Positions 10,100 to 17,781 of a stretch of DNA of 64,000 bases are shown in pieces. The notes under the pieces are model-generated. The model was not told where the DNA came from. It ran no database searches and worked only from the letters and a program-made list of their open reading frames with translations. How positions within the stretch are numbered: position 1 is the stretch's first letter; each line of letters opens with the position of its first letter. A program made the position numbers and the translations under genes. Source of the DNA: Bog-473 sp963741995 (lineage in GTDB: Bacteria > Actinomycetota > Acidimicrobiia > Acidimicrobiales > RAAP-2); contig CAVUKI010000006.1 in the NCBI GenBank assembly GCA_963741995.1, positions 259,115 through 323,114 of the forward strand, given 5' to 3'.

Positions 10100-10588
10100 T
10101 CAGTCCCGGAAGTTGTTGAACTGCAGCGGGATGCCGAAGTCCTCCGCTTTGCACTTGGCGATGACCTCCTGGAGGTCGTCGCGCTTCTTGGCGGTGACGC
10201 GCAGCTGATCCCCCTGGGTCTGCGATGACACCCCCTTGAGCCCGAGGTCCTTGATGAACTTGTTCAGGCGTTTGGCGTGGTCCGAGGAGATGCCGGCCCG
10301 GATGGCGACCTTCTGGCGGGACGTCCCCTTCTGGGCTTCCTCGATCTTGGTGTCCTCGAACGCCTTGAGCGACACCTGGCGCTTGACCAGCTTCTCGTCG
10401 AGAACCTGGTGCAGCGCCCGCAGGCGGTCTTCGGTCGACGAGCGGAGCACCAGTTCGTTCTCGCTCAGCTCAATTTCGGAATCGGTGTTCTTGAAGTCGA
10501 AGCGGGTGGCGGCTTCCCGGTTGGCCTGGTCGACCGCGTTGCGCACCTCCTGCATGTCGACTTCCGAAACGATGTCAAACGTGGGCAT
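10100..10588 (-). CDS. yajQ: YajQ family nucleotide-binding protein
   Basis: Small cytoplasmic protein of 162 aa with two ferredoxin-like halves. It starts MPTFDIVSEVDMQEVRNAVDQA, with the family motifs RFDFKNTDSEIEL, QKVAIRAGISSDHAKRLNKFIKDLGLKGVSSQTQGDQLRV and the C-terminal DFGIPLQFNNFRD. Homologues bind GTP/ATP or RNA, and one Xanthomonas member binds cyclic di-GMP. A TACGCT box ends 6 nt before the ATG on this strand, suggesting a leaderless transcript. Convergent with the GtrA gene. Its ligand here is unknown; a cyclic di-GMP link to the polysaccharide genes is only a possibility. Confidence 0.93.
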   Translation of the reverse strand: MPTFDIVSEVDMQEVRNAVDQANREAATRFDFKNTDSEIELSENELVLRSSTEDRLRALHQVLDEKLVKRQVSLKAFEDTKIEEAQKGTSRQKVAIRAGISSDHAKRLNKFIKDLGLKGVSSQTQGDQLRVTAKKRDDLQEVIAKCKAEDFGIPLQFNNFRD

Positions 10589-10653
10589 GGGTCCAGCGTA
10601 CCGGCGACACCGGCGGATCTGGGGTGCCGGGCCGGGCTAATCTCGCTCGCTGC

Positions 10654-10736
10654 GGGTCGGTGTCCGAGTGGCCAAAGGAAACAGGCTGTAAACCTGTCGG
10701 TTAACACCTACGGAGGTTCGAATCCTTCCCGGCCCA
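10654..10736 (+). tRNA. tRNA-Tyr (GTA)
   Basis: Folds as a class II tRNA of 83 nt. The acceptor stem GGGTCGG pairs with CCGGCCC and the discriminator is A. The anticodon stem ACAGG/CCTGT holds loop CTGTAAA with anticodon GTA at 10688-10690. The T arm is GGAGG-TTCGAAT-CCTTC. The long variable arm is normal for bacterial tRNA-Tyr. No CCA is encoded. Confidence 0.95.
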
Positions 10737-10858
10737 CGCATCTCCCCGGCAGGGCCGTGGGGCCGGCTGGCCCTGGCCGACCCTCCGGTGGCCGTTACAA
10801 TGCTGTTTCAGGTCGATTGCGGACACATGCGCCCTGGGCGTGAGCCCACCTCCCCCCG

Positions 10859-10878
10859 CCGGGTCTTGTAGGACCCGG
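10859..10878 (+). other. Perfect 7-bp stem-loop directly before the mannosyltransferase start
   Basis: CCGGGTC, then loop TTGTAG, then GACCCGG. The hairpin ends 2 nt before ATG 10881 and leaves no room for a Shine-Dalgarno sequence. Either the hairpin limits translation, or the true start is a later in-frame ATG such as the one at 10920 (MSTSPPVLDRV). No T-run follows, so it is not a standard terminator. Confidence 0.4.
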
Positions 10879-10880
10879 AC

Positions 10881-12548
10881 ATGACAAGCGAGACTGATTA
10901 CCCCGTGGACGAGAGCTCGATGTCGACGTCACCCCCGGTGCTCGACCGGGTCAGCGCGCGTTTCCGCCGCCTTTCGATGCGGGCCGACGCCGTGCACCTC
11001 CGGCTCACGCGCGGCGTCACGCTCACCCAGCGGGTCGAGCGCGAGTCCGGCGATCCCGAGGACTGGTCCTTCCTGCGCCGGCCCGCGCTCTTGGGGCTCC
11101 TCGCCGTCGTCTCCATCTGCGTCGGTGCCTCGCTGCCGAGCTCGCCCTTCAAGTTGGAGGCGGGTGGCACGTGGTTCTTCGGTGAGGCCGACTGGCCCTC
11201 GACCACCTTGATGCTGCCGGGCGTCGTCGCCGTCTACGGCGGGATGATTCTCTTCGTCCGCGTCTGGTACGGGCTCTTCCAGACGCTGCGGGCCCGCGGC
11301 GGTGTGCCGATCCGTCCGTTGGCCTACATGCTGGCGCTGTGGATCATGCCCCTGCTGGTGGTGGCGCCGTTGTTCAGCCGCGACGTGTTCTCCTACGCCG
11401 CGCAGGGCGAGATGATGAGCCACCACATCAACCCGTACCACTACGGTCCGGGCACGTTGGGCTCGGGACCGTTCAACGCGGGGGTCGATCCGCTGTGGGC
11501 CAACACGCCCGCCCCGTACGGTCCACTCTTCCTGATGCTCGCCGGGTGGTCCGCCTCGCTCACCTTCCACCACGCGCTGCTGACGATCGAGTTGTTGCGC
11601 CTGCAGTCCGTGGCCGGCATCGCCCTGATCGCCTTCTGCATCCCGAAGCTGGCCCGTTCGTTCGGCCGTGATCCGGGCCCCGCCTTCGTGCTGGCGGTCC
11701 TCAATCCACTCACGTTGCTCGCCCTCGTCGGGGGCGCCCACAACGACGCCATCATGGTCGGGCTGCTGCTCGCCGGCGTGACGGCGGCGCGCTCCTTCCA
11801 TCCGGTGTGGGGCGTCGTGCTCTGCGCGCTGGCCGCCTCCATCAAGGTCCCCGCCGCCATCGGCATCGTCTACATCGCCTGGGACTGGGCCGGTCCCTTC
11901 GCCGACTGGCGTCGCCGCGTCGGCATGCTGGTGCGGGCCGGGCTGGCGACCGTGGTCGTCATGGGGGTGCTCTCGCTCGTGTCGGGCCTCGGCTGGGGCT
12001 GGATAGCAAACCTTGGCACGCCGGGCACCGTGCGCTCCTGGATGGCTCCGGCCACCGGCTTCGGGCTCCTTATCAGCGGGACCGCCCACCTGGTGGGCAT
12101 CGGCGTCGGCCTGGGCGGCGTCCTCACGCTGACCCGGGCCATCGGCCTCGTCGGAGCGGCGGTCATCGCCGTCTACTGCCTGCGCCACCGGGAGCGGATC
12201 GGCGTGCTGGGCGCGCTGGGCGGCACCATGATGGCCTTCGTCCTCCTCGGGCCCGTCGTCCAACCGTGGTACTTGACGTGGGGCATCATCATCGTGGCGC
12301 CGGTCGTGACGGGCCGGTGGCTCTACGCCGTGCTCGGGTTGTCAGCCGTGGCGCCGTTCATCGGCCTGACCGGCGGGAGCGACCTGCTGAGCGAGCTGGT
12401 GCACACGGACCCGGCCAGCATGGTGCTGGCCGTCATGGTGCTGTGGGCCGTGGCCATCGTGCCGCTCGGCACCTGGACGACCTCGTGGCGGATCGATCGC
12501 TCGCGTCTGCCCGCCCTGCCGACCACCAGCGCGGCGCTCGAGTCCTGA
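10881..12548 (+). CDS. Polytopic polyprenol-phosphomannose-type alpha-mannosyltransferase (MptA/MptB-like, GT-C)
   Basis: This 555-aa integral membrane protein has about a dozen hydrophobic segments after a 65-residue cytoplasmic N terminus. Family features are the acidic first loop FSRDVFSYAAQGEMMSHHINPYHYGP, with the RD pair typical of GT-C lipid-sugar-dependent transferases, then PAPYGPLF, NPLTLLALVGGAHNDAIMVGLLL and QPWYLTWG. MptA/MptB enzymes of corynebacteria and mycobacteria add alpha-1,6-mannose from polyprenyl phosphomannose to the lipoglycan core. Here the lipid donor and acceptor are inferred. It lies near a GtrA-like gene. The start may be later than given (see the hairpin at 10859). 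Confidence 0.8.
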   Translation: MTSETDYPVDESSMSTSPPVLDRVSARFRRLSMRADAVHLRLTRGVTLTQRVERESGDPEDWSFLRRPALLGLLAVVSICVGASLPSSPFKLEAGGTWFFGEADWPSTTLMLPGVVAVYGGMILFVRVWYGLFQTLRARGGVPIRPLAYMLALWIMPLLVVAPLFSRDVFSYAAQGEMMSHHINPYHYGPGTLGSGPFNAGVDPLWANTPAPYGPLFLMLAGWSASLTFHHALLTIELLRLQSVAGIALIAFCIPKLARSFGRDPGPAFVLAVLNPLTLLALVGGAHNDAIMVGLLLAGVTAARSFHPVWGVVLCALAASIKVPAAIGIVYIAWDWAGPFADWRRRVGMLVRAGLATVVVMGVLSLVSGLGWGWIANLGTPGTVRSWMAPATGFGLLISGTAHLVGIGVGLGGVLTLTRAIGLVGAAVIAVYCLRHRERIGVLGALGGTMMAFVLLGPVVQPWYLTWGIIIVAPVVTGRWLYAVLGLSAVAPFIGLTGGSDLLSELVHTDPASMVLAVMVLWAVAIVPLGTWTTSWRIDRSRLPALPTTSAALES

Positions 12549-12593
12549 GCCGGGCTTGCTGAGCTCGGCTTCCTGAAGCCGGGAGGGCAGCGC

Positions 12594-13118
12594 TCAGAGG
12601 AGCCGCTGCAGCTCGACCACGTCGAGCCATTGGCGGTGCTTGCGCCCCACCTCGCGCTCGACTCCGACCAGCTCGAAGCCGGCCGTCTCGTGCAGGCCGA
12701 TGGAGGTCTCGTTGTGTCCGGCGATGCGGGCGATCACGGAATGGAAGCCATGGGCGGAAGCCAGCACGAGGAGCTCGGCGAGCAGCGCCTTGCCCACCCC
12801 CTTGCCGCGCTGGTTGCGGTCGACGTAGACGGAATTCTCAGCCGTGGCCGAATACCCCGAGCGCCTACGGAAGGCCGAGAGGGAGCCGAAGCCTAGGACG
12901 ATCTCGCCGTTGGCTCCGATCCGACCCCGTGCGCCCGGGTCCGGCGGCTCGGTGGCCACGAGGGCCGGATGGACGCCACTGTGCTCCAGGATCCAGGCTT
13001 CCTGCTCGGCCGCGCTGCGGGGCACCATGTCGAAGGTGTTGGTGCTGTCGAGCACCTCGACGTTGTAGATAGCACGGATGGCCTCGGCGTCGGCCAGCTC
13101 GGCGAGTCGGATCCGCAT
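12594..13118 (-). CDS. GNAT N-acetyltransferase (phosphinothricin acetyltransferase-like)
   Basis: This 174-aa single-domain GNAT protein uses acetyl-CoA to acetylate an amine. The acetyl-CoA loop is VDRNQRGKGVGKALL (Q/R-x-x-G-x-G), preceded by YSATAENSVYV and followed by HSVIARIAGHNETSIGLHETAGFELVGVEREVGRKHRQWLDV. This layout is typical of the Pat/Bar and YncA subgroup that acetylates phosphinothricin-like compounds or methionine derivatives. The true substrate is unknown. TACCAT (13125-13130 on this strand) lies 6 nt before the ATG, suggesting a leaderless mRNA. Confidence 0.87.
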   Translation of the reverse strand: MRIRLAELADAEAIRAIYNVEVLDSTNTFDMVPRSAAEQEAWILEHSGVHPALVATEPPDPGARGRIGANGEIVLGFGSLSAFRRRSGYSATAENSVYVDRNQRGKGVGKALLAELLVLASAHGFHSVIARIAGHNETSIGLHETAGFELVGVEREVGRKHRQWLDVVELQRLL

Positions 13119-13182
13119 CCACCGATGGTAGTGTTGACGTGGCGAAAACCAGTGGGTCGGAGGCAGCTCGCCTCAAGCCCTG

Positions 13183-13193
13183 GCTATCATTGA
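13183..13193 (+). promoter_or_regulatory. -10 region of the tRNA-Thr/tRNA-Met/rpmG unit
   Basis: GCTATCATTGA contains the -10 hexamer TATCAT about 28 nt before tRNA-Thr. The same 11-mer forms the -10 region of the str operon at 59637-59647. No good -35 box is seen 16-18 bp upstream here, so the call is tentative. Confidence 0.4.
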
Positions 13194-13217
13194 CCCTTCG
13201 CGGAAGGTACCCGCGGC

Positions 13218-13289
13218 GCCCCTGTAGCTCAGTGGCAGAGCACCTCCATGGTAAGGAGGGGGTCGTGGGTTCAATCCCCACCGGGGGCT
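13218..13289 (+). tRNA. tRNA-Thr (GGT)
   Basis: A 72-nt cloverleaf. Acceptor GCCCCTG pairs with CGGGGGC (one G-T pair) and the discriminator is T. The anticodon stem CCTCC/GGAGG holds loop ATGGTAA with anticodon GGT. The T arm is GTGGG-TTCAATC-CCCAC. No CCA is encoded. It is 7 nt before tRNA-Met and probably in the same transcript. Confidence 0.95.
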
Positions 13290-13296
13290 CGCCCAT

Positions 13297-13373
13297 GGCG
13301 GCGTAGCTCAGTTGGTCAGAGCACACGGCTCATAATCGTGTTGTCGCGGGTTCGAGTCCCGCCGCCGCTACCA
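13297..13373 (+). tRNA. tRNA-Met (CAT), elongator type
   Basis: Cloverleaf with encoded CCA. Acceptor GGCGGCG pairs with CGCCGCT (terminal G-T). The anticodon stem CACGG/TCGTG holds loop CTCATAA, anticodon CAT at 13331-13333. The T arm is GCGGG-TTCGAGT-CCCGC. The initiator hallmarks (C1-A72 mismatch and three G-C pairs in the anticodon stem) are missing, so this is elongator tRNA-Met. A lysidine-modified tRNA-Ile(CAT) is less likely from its position. Confidence 0.92.
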
Positions 13374-13418
13374 GGTCCGGGTCAGGTCGCCCCGGGCAGC
13401 CAGCAGGAAGGATTGCAG

Positions 13419-13583
13419 ATGGCCAAGAACGAGAAGAGGGTCCAGGTCACCCTGGCCTGTGAGGTGTGCAAGCGCCGGAACTACATCACCACCAAGAACA
13501 AGCTCAACGACCGCGAACGGATCGAGATGAAGAAGTTCTGCCGCTGGGACCGCCAGCACACGCTGCACAAGGAGACCCGCTGA
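13419..13583 (+). CDS. rpmG: 50S ribosomal protein bL33
   Basis: Large-subunit protein of 54 aa starting MAKNEKRVQVTLACEVCKRRNY. ATG 13419 follows CAGGAAGG, a good ribosome binding site. The first zinc knuckle CEVC is kept, but the second pair is reduced to FCRWD, so the full four-cysteine site is incomplete. Basic composition and the ending HTLHKETR match the family. It sits between tRNA-Met and tRNA-Trp, the usual order ahead of secE-nusG in actinobacteria. Confidence 0.95.
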   Translation: MAKNEKRVQVTLACEVCKRRNYITTKNKLNDRERIEMKKFCRWDRQHTLHKETR

Positions 13584-13594
13584 GCCACCCCGAT

Positions 13595-13617
13595 CCTGCC
13601 GGTGCTACTCTGGCAGG
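13595..13617 (+). other. Stem-loop between rpmG and tRNA-Trp
   Basis: CCTGCC and GGCAGG are perfect complements around an 11-nt loop that contains TACTCT. It could be an RNA-processing site ahead of tRNA-Trp, or the TACTCT could be a -10 box for the tRNA-Trp/secE/nusG unit. No T-run follows. Confidence 0.3.
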
Positions 13618-13677
13618 CCGATCCCCAGGTCAGGGGGAAGAACCACCTGCTTGAGGGCAACCGAAGGCACCCCACCG

Positions 13678-13750
13678 AGGGCAGTAGCTCAACTGGTAGA
13701 GCACCGGTCTCCAAAACCGGCGGTTGGGGGTTCGAGTCCCTCCTGCCCTG
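13678..13750 (+). tRNA. tRNA-Trp (CCA)
   Basis: A 73-nt cloverleaf. Acceptor AGGGCAG pairs with CTGCCCT and the discriminator is G, the identity base for tRNA-Trp. The anticodon stem CCGGT/ACCGG holds loop CTCCAAA with anticodon CCA at 13711-13713. The T arm is GGGGG-TTCGAGT-CCCTC. Located 45 nt before secE, as in many actinobacteria. Confidence 0.95.
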
Positions 13751-13795
13751 CCCCGGACGTATCCACCCGACAACGAAGTATGTGAGGCAAGAGTC

Positions 13796-14119
13796 GTGAA
13801 CCGCGAGACCAAGCGCTTGATGCAGCGCCAAGGGCAGATGGAGGCCGATGGGTCCCCGTCTACCCGCAAGGCCCCCGCGGGCTCGAACTCCGGTGGGACC
13901 CGCCAGCCGCGGACCCGGCCCCAGGGCCGGAAGCGCACGACACCGGTGCAGTTCGTCCGCGAGGTGCGCGACGAAATGCGCCAGGTGGCCTGGCCGTCGC
14001 GCTCCGAGCTCATCAACTACACCTCGGTCGTGTTGACGACGCTGATCATCATGATCAGCCTGATTTTCGTGTTGAACCTTGCCTTCGGGAAGCTCGTCAC
14101 GCTTCTCTTCACGAAGTAG
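13796..14119 (+). CDS. secE: Preprotein translocase subunit SecE
   Basis: This 107-aa protein has a single C-terminal membrane helix (VVLTTLIIMISLIFVLNLAF). Just before it is the conserved SecE segment FVREVRDEMRQVAWPSRSELINYT. SecE clamps the SecY channel. Start GTG 13796 is chosen because it follows GAGGCAAGAG and gives the usual short basic N terminus; about 45 residues of Ser/Arg/Pro-rich tail precede the core. It is followed 6 nt later by nusG. Confidence 0.95.
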   Translation: MNRETKRLMQRQGQMEADGSPSTRKAPAGSNSGGTRQPRTRPQGRKRTTPVQFVREVRDEMRQVAWPSRSELINYTSVVLTTLIIMISLIFVLNLAFGKLVTLLFTK

Positions 14120-14125
14120 CACGAC

Positions 14126-15034
14126 ATGACCGATATGACGCATTCAGAGGCAGAGGAAACAGTGACCAACGGCGACGAAGAAGATGTGGCCGAGAATTCG
14201 GACACCGTGGAAGACCTGGTCGAAGAAGTGACCGCCGAGGAGATCGTGGAAGAGATTGTGGAAGAAGCCGTGCTCGAGGCGATCGAAGAAGTGATCGAAG
14301 AGGCGGTCGTTGAGGAGATCGCCGAGGAGATCGCGGAAGAGATCGCGCTCGAGACCGCTGCCGCCGAGCCGGACCTCGTGCTCGATGCCACCGACGGCCA
14401 GGACGCCGAAGGCGAAGACGGCGAGCTCGGCGGGTGGGTGAAGGACGAAGAGGATGAAGAGCCGCTCCCGGTCGAGAGCCCGTACGACCGCCCGGGTCGC
14501 TGGTACGTCGTGCACACCTACTCGGGGTACGAGAACAAGGTGCGCTCGAACATGGGCAACGTCGTCGCCTCCCGCGGCATTGAGGACCGGGTCTTCGAGG
14601 TCGTCATCCCCATGGAGGACGTGGACGAATTCAAGGGCGGCAAGAAGGTCACGGTCCAGAAGAAGGTGTTCCCGGGCTACCTGCTCGTGCGCTGTGACCT
14701 CGACGACGACACCTGGGGCGCCATCCGCAACACCCCCGGCGTCACCGGCTTCGTCGGTCCGGGCACCAAGCCGACGCCGCTGTCGCGGCGCGAGGTCGAG
14801 AACATCCTTCAGGTGAAGGTCGAGGGTGGCCCCGGTGGTGCGCCCAAGCGCACGCGGGCACGCCTGGAGTACGAGGTCAACGAGACGGTCAGGGTCAAGG
14901 AAGGCCCCTTCGCCGACTTCTCGGGCCAGATCTCAGAGATCAACGAGGACCAGCTCAAGCTCAAGGTGCTGGTCAACATCTTCGGCCGGGAGACGCCGGT
15001 CGAGCTCGAATTCAGCCAGGTCGCCAAGCTTTAG
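14126..15034 (+). CDS. nusG: Transcription termination/antitermination protein NusG with a long acidic extension
   Basis: The standard NusG core lies at the C-terminal end. The NGN domain begins at about residue 125 (GRWYVVHTYSGYENKVRSNM) and the KOW domain contains VRVKEGPFADFSGQISEIN. NusG binds RNA polymerase across the cleft and links it to Rho or to the ribosome. The first 124 residues are unusual. Residues 29-77 are an imperfect repeat of the pattern E-E-I/V-hydrophobic, such as EEIVEEIVEEAV, which would form an acidic amphipathic helix; a second acidic stretch follows at 90-112. Actinobacterial NusG proteins often have acidic N-terminal tails, but this one is long and repetitive. ATG 14126 opens the gene, 6 nt after secE. 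Confidence 0.95.
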   Translation: MTDMTHSEAEETVTNGDEEDVAENSDTVEDLVEEVTAEEIVEEIVEEAVLEAIEEVIEEAVVEEIAEEIAEEIALETAAAEPDLVLDATDGQDAEGEDGELGGWVKDEEDEEPLPVESPYDRPGRWYVVHTYSGYENKVRSNMGNVVASRGIEDRVFEVVIPMEDVDEFKGGKKVTVQKKVFPGYLLVRCDLDDDTWGAIRNTPGVTGFVGPGTKPTPLSRREVENILQVKVEGGPGGAPKRTRARLEYEVNETVRVKEGPFADFSGQISEINEDQLKLKVLVNIFGRETPVELEFSQVAKL

Positions 15035-15072
15035 GCGCCTGGGCACACATACGGAGAGGGAGAACAAAGACG

Positions 15073-15504
15073 ATGGCACCGAAGAAGAAGGTGCTCGCGG
15101 TGGTGAAGATCCAGCTCGAGGCCGGCGGAGCCACGCCGGCGCCGCCTGTCGGCACCGCGCTGGGGCCACACGGCGTGCAGACCATGGAGTTCTGCAAGCA
15201 GTACAACCAGGCCACTGAGAGCATGCGGGGTCAGGTGATCCCGGTCGACATCACCATCTATGAGGACCGCTCGTTCAGCTTCGTGCTGAAGACGTCGCCG
15301 ACGCCCGTGCTGCTCCGCCAGGCGGCGGGGCTCGACAAGGGCGCCGCCACGGCCGGCCGCGAGCAGGTCGGGACGATCACCGACGCCCAGCTGGCCGAGA
15401 TCGCCACCACCAAGCTGGCCGACCTCAATACCGGGGACCTCGGTGCAGCCAAGAAGCAGGTCGCCGGCACGGCGCGCTCCATGGGCATCAAGGTCGCCGG
15501 TTAG
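15073..15504 (+). CDS. rplK: 50S ribosomal protein uL11
   Basis: This 143-aa protein of the GTPase-associated centre binds 23S rRNA helices 43/44. It starts MAPKKKVLAVVKIQLEAGGATPAPPVGTALGPHGVQTMEFCKQYN and holds the thiostrepton-region proline-rich motif. The C-terminal rRNA-binding half has LADLNTGDLGAAKKQVAGTARSMGIKV. Ribosome binding site GGAGAGGGAG. It opens the rplK-rplA pair, 18 nt before rplA. Confidence 0.97.
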   Translation: MAPKKKVLAVVKIQLEAGGATPAPPVGTALGPHGVQTMEFCKQYNQATESMRGQVIPVDITIYEDRSFSFVLKTSPTPVLLRQAAGLDKGAATAGREQVGTITDAQLAEIATTKLADLNTGDLGAAKKQVAGTARSMGIKVAG

Positions 15505-15522
15505 GCCAGGAGAAGAGAGACG

Positions 15523-16245
15523 ATGACCCAGCACGGAAAGAAGTACAAGGAGAGCCTGACCAAGGCGGACCGGGAGTCGATGCACGGCCTGGCCGAAGCC
15601 GTCGACCTGGTCAAGGGTTTGGCCAGTGCCAAGTTCGACGAGACGGTCGAGCTCGCCGTCCGCCTGGGGGTCGACCCCCGCAAGGCGGACCAGATCGTCC
15701 GCGGCACGCTTTCGCTCCCCTCGGGGACCGGGCGCACCGAGCGGGTGGCGGTCTTCGCCGCCGGGGAGGCGGCGGCCGAGGCCCGCGCCGCCGGTGCCGA
15801 CGAGGTCGGGGCCGACGACCTGGTGGCCAAAATCAACGGTGGCTTCCTCGATTTCGATGTGGCCATCGCCACGCCGGACCTGATGGGTCAGGTGGGGACG
15901 CTCGGCCGCGTGCTCGGGCCCCGTGGCCTGATGCCCAACCCCAAGACCGGGACCGTGACCACGGACGTCGGGAAGGCCGTCGCCGAGTTCAAAGGCGGCC
16001 GGGTGGAATACCGCACCGACAAGGTGGGCAACGTCCACATCCGGGTGGGCAAGGCCTCCTTCACCGCCGAGCAGCTGGTGGCCAACATCCGCACCGTCAT
16101 CGATGAGCTCCAGCGGGCGAAGCCGCCCTCGTCGAAGGGTCGCTACTTCCTGTCGGTGACCGTGTCGACGACGATGAGTCCCGGGGTCCGCATCGACCCC
16201 GTGAAGGCCCGCTACAGCGAAGACGAGCTCGCCGTCCCGGCCTGA
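15523..16245 (+). CDS. rplA: 50S ribosomal protein uL1
   Basis: L1-stalk protein of 240 aa. Typical segments are FDETVELAVRLGVDPRKADQ, GRVLGPRGLMPNPKTGTVT and GRVEYRTDKVGNVHIRVGKASF. In many bacteria L1 also represses its own rplK-rplA mRNA; whether this happens here is not shown. ATG 15523 follows GGAGAAGAGA. A structured leader of about 230 nt separates it from rplJ. Confidence 0.97.
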   Translation: MTQHGKKYKESLTKADRESMHGLAEAVDLVKGLASAKFDETVELAVRLGVDPRKADQIVRGTLSLPSGTGRTERVAVFAAGEAAAEARAAGADEVGADDLVAKINGGFLDFDVAIATPDLMGQVGTLGRVLGPRGLMPNPKTGTVTTDVGKAVAEFKGGRVEYRTDKVGNVHIRVGKASFTAEQLVANIRTVIDELQRAKPPSSKGRYFLSVTVSTTMSPGVRIDPVKARYSEDELAVPA

Positions 16246-16474
16246 TCGAGCACCCGATCGGAAGAGCTCCGGTCGCCGTACTACGCTTTCCCGCACAGCT
16301 CACCGCCTCCGGGTCGATGGGCACTGAATCCGATACGCCAGAGACCTCCGGTGCACCCCTGGGTGCTGAAGCGGCCCGATGGGCCGGCCTGACGAGGCGA
16401 CATGTTGCACGCCGGGACACCCCGGCCTGCGCCGTCGCACCGGAGACTCTGGCCGAGTCCGGTGGAGGACACCG
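16246..16474 (+). promoter_or_regulatory. Structured rplJ leader (probable L10 autoregulatory leader)
   Basis: This 229-nt region between rplA and rplJ contains several hairpins. GCCGGG-ACAC-CCCGGC is at 16411-16426. CACCGGAGACTC pairs with GAGTCCGGTG around TGGCC (16438-16464) with a 2-nt bulge. The 3' arm of the second hairpin shares its last G with the GGAGG ribosome binding site (16464-16468) of rplJ. This fits the known bacterial feedback loop in which L10-L7/L12 binds the rplJ leader and blocks translation. The L10 recognition motif itself was not modelled. Confidence 0.6.
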
Positions 16475-17194
16475 ATGGCAACGCAGAACGCAGCAAGGGC
16501 ACACAAGGTCGAAGTCGTCGACGAGGTCAAGACGCGCATCAGCGCAGCGACGGCCTCCATCGTGAGCGAGTACCGCGGCCTCACGACGTCCGAGCTCGCC
16601 GAGCTGCGGGGGTCGCTGGCCGCCGCCGGCGGCGACTACAAGATCTTCAAGAACACGCTGGTCCGGCTGGCCATCGACGGCGGCGAGTACCAGCCTCTGT
16701 CGGAGTACCTCAGTGGCCCGAGCGCCCTGACCTTCGTCCAGGGCGACATCAGCGCCGTGGCCAAGGCCCTGCGGGACTTCTCCCGGAACAACCCGCTCCT
16801 GGTGATCAAGGGCGGGCTGGCCGACGGGTCGCTCCTCTCACCGGGCGATCTGGCCGCGCTGGCCGACCTGCCGCCGCGCGAGGTGCTCCTGGCCCGCCTG
16901 GCCGGTGCCCTGGCCGCGCCGATGCAGCAGATGGCCGGGCTCTTACAGGCCCTGCCCCGCAACATGGCCTACGGGATCTCGGCGCTGATCGAGCAGCGGC
17001 AGGCCGGTGGCGAGGCCCTGCCCGCCGATGAGGCCCCGCCCGCCGAGGAGGCCCCGCCCGCCGAGGAGGCCGCAGCTCCCGCCGAGGCCGCAGCTCCCGC
17101 CGAGGAAGCTGCCGCACCCGAGCCGGTGGAGTCCGCCGGGGAGGCGGAGGCGGCACCAGAGGCGGCGGCCCCCGCCGAAGAGGCGTCCGAGTAG
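16475..17194 (+). CDS. rplJ: 50S ribosomal protein uL10 with an Ala/Glu/Pro-rich tail
   Basis: Base of the ribosomal stalk; carries L7/L12 dimers. Start ATG 16475 follows GGTGGAGG. The core has VDEVKTRISAATASIVSEYRGLTTSELAELRGSL and FKNTLVRLAID. The protein is 239 aa, about 60 more than a typical L10. The excess is a C-terminal tail after about residue 180 built from variants of APPAEEAAPAE. The tail starts beyond the helix that binds L12. Similar low-complexity tails are known in high-GC actinobacteria. Confidence 0.95.
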   Translation: MATQNAARAHKVEVVDEVKTRISAATASIVSEYRGLTTSELAELRGSLAAAGGDYKIFKNTLVRLAIDGGEYQPLSEYLSGPSALTFVQGDISAVAKALRDFSRNNPLLVIKGGLADGSLLSPGDLAALADLPPREVLLARLAGALAAPMQQMAGLLQALPRNMAYGISALIEQRQAGGEALPADEAPPAEEAPPAEEAAAPAEAAAPAEEAAAPEPVESAGEAEAAPEAAAPAEEASE

Positions 17195-17255
17195 TCCCGA
17201 TCGAATTTCCGAACCGAACCCACAAGACCGAAGCAAAGAAAGGAAGGCCAGGCAG

Positions 17256-17645
17256 ATGGCAACCCTGACCAAAGAAGAGATCCTCGACGGGATCGCCGAC
17301 CTCTCGGTGATTCAGCTGAGCGAGTTGTTGAAGGACTTCGAAGAGCGCTTCGGCGTGACGGCGGCTGCGCCCGTCGCCGTGGCCGCTGCGGCCGCCCCCG
17401 CTGCTGGCGGCGACGCTGGTGGCGAAGAGGAGAAGTCGGACTTCGACGTGATCCTCACCGCGGCCGGTGACAAGAAGATCCAGGTCATCAAGGAGGTGCG
17501 AGCCCTCACCAGCCTCGGTCTCAAGGAGGCCAAGGACCTGGTCGAGGCCGCTCCGAAGCCGGTCCTGGAGAAGGCCAACAAGGAGGACGCCGACAAGGCC
17601 AAGGCGGCCCTCGAGGGCGCCGGCGCCACCGTCGAGATCAAGTAG
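17256..17645 (+). CDS. rplL: 50S ribosomal protein bL12 (L7/L12)
   Basis: This 129-aa acidic stalk protein recruits translational GTPases. Its parts are an N-terminal dimer domain (TKEEILDGIADLSVIQLSELLKDFEERFGV), an Ala/Gly hinge, and a C-terminal domain with KSDFDVILTAAGDKKIQVIKEVRALTSLGLKEAKDLVEAAPK, including the factor-binding helix. ATG 17256 follows AAAGGAAGGCC. It is separated from rpoB by 316 bp containing a hairpin and a promoter-like pair. Confidence 0.97.
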   Translation: MATLTKEEILDGIADLSVIQLSELLKDFEERFGVTAAAPVAVAAAAAPAAGGDAGGEEEKSDFDVILTAAGDKKIQVIKEVRALTSLGLKEAKDLVEAAPKPVLEKANKEDADKAKAALEGAGATVEIK

Positions 17646-17647
17646 CC

Positions 17648-17665
17648 CCCGGTCCGAGGGCCGGG
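17648..17665 (+). terminator. GC-rich hairpin after rplL (attenuator or processing site)
   Basis: CCCGGTCC folds onto GGGCCGGG with one G-T pair and a very tight loop, just after the rplL stop codon. There is no T-run, so it is more likely a partial attenuator or RNase site than a full terminator. E. coli also has an attenuator between rplL and rpoB. Confidence 0.35.
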
Positions 17666-17781
17666 CGGGACACCCCTTCCGACCTGGCCCTTTGACCAGG
17701 ATCCTTGACTGCGGGGGAGGCCACCCTTACCCTGTCTGGGTCCCCGGGCACCGCCCCGTTCGGCCGGCCAGGCTCAAGGGG

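Noticed and set aside
13297..13373. Initiator tRNA-Met
   Set aside because: The three consecutive G-C pairs at the anticodon stem and the unpaired first base of initiators are missing, so it is the elongator type.
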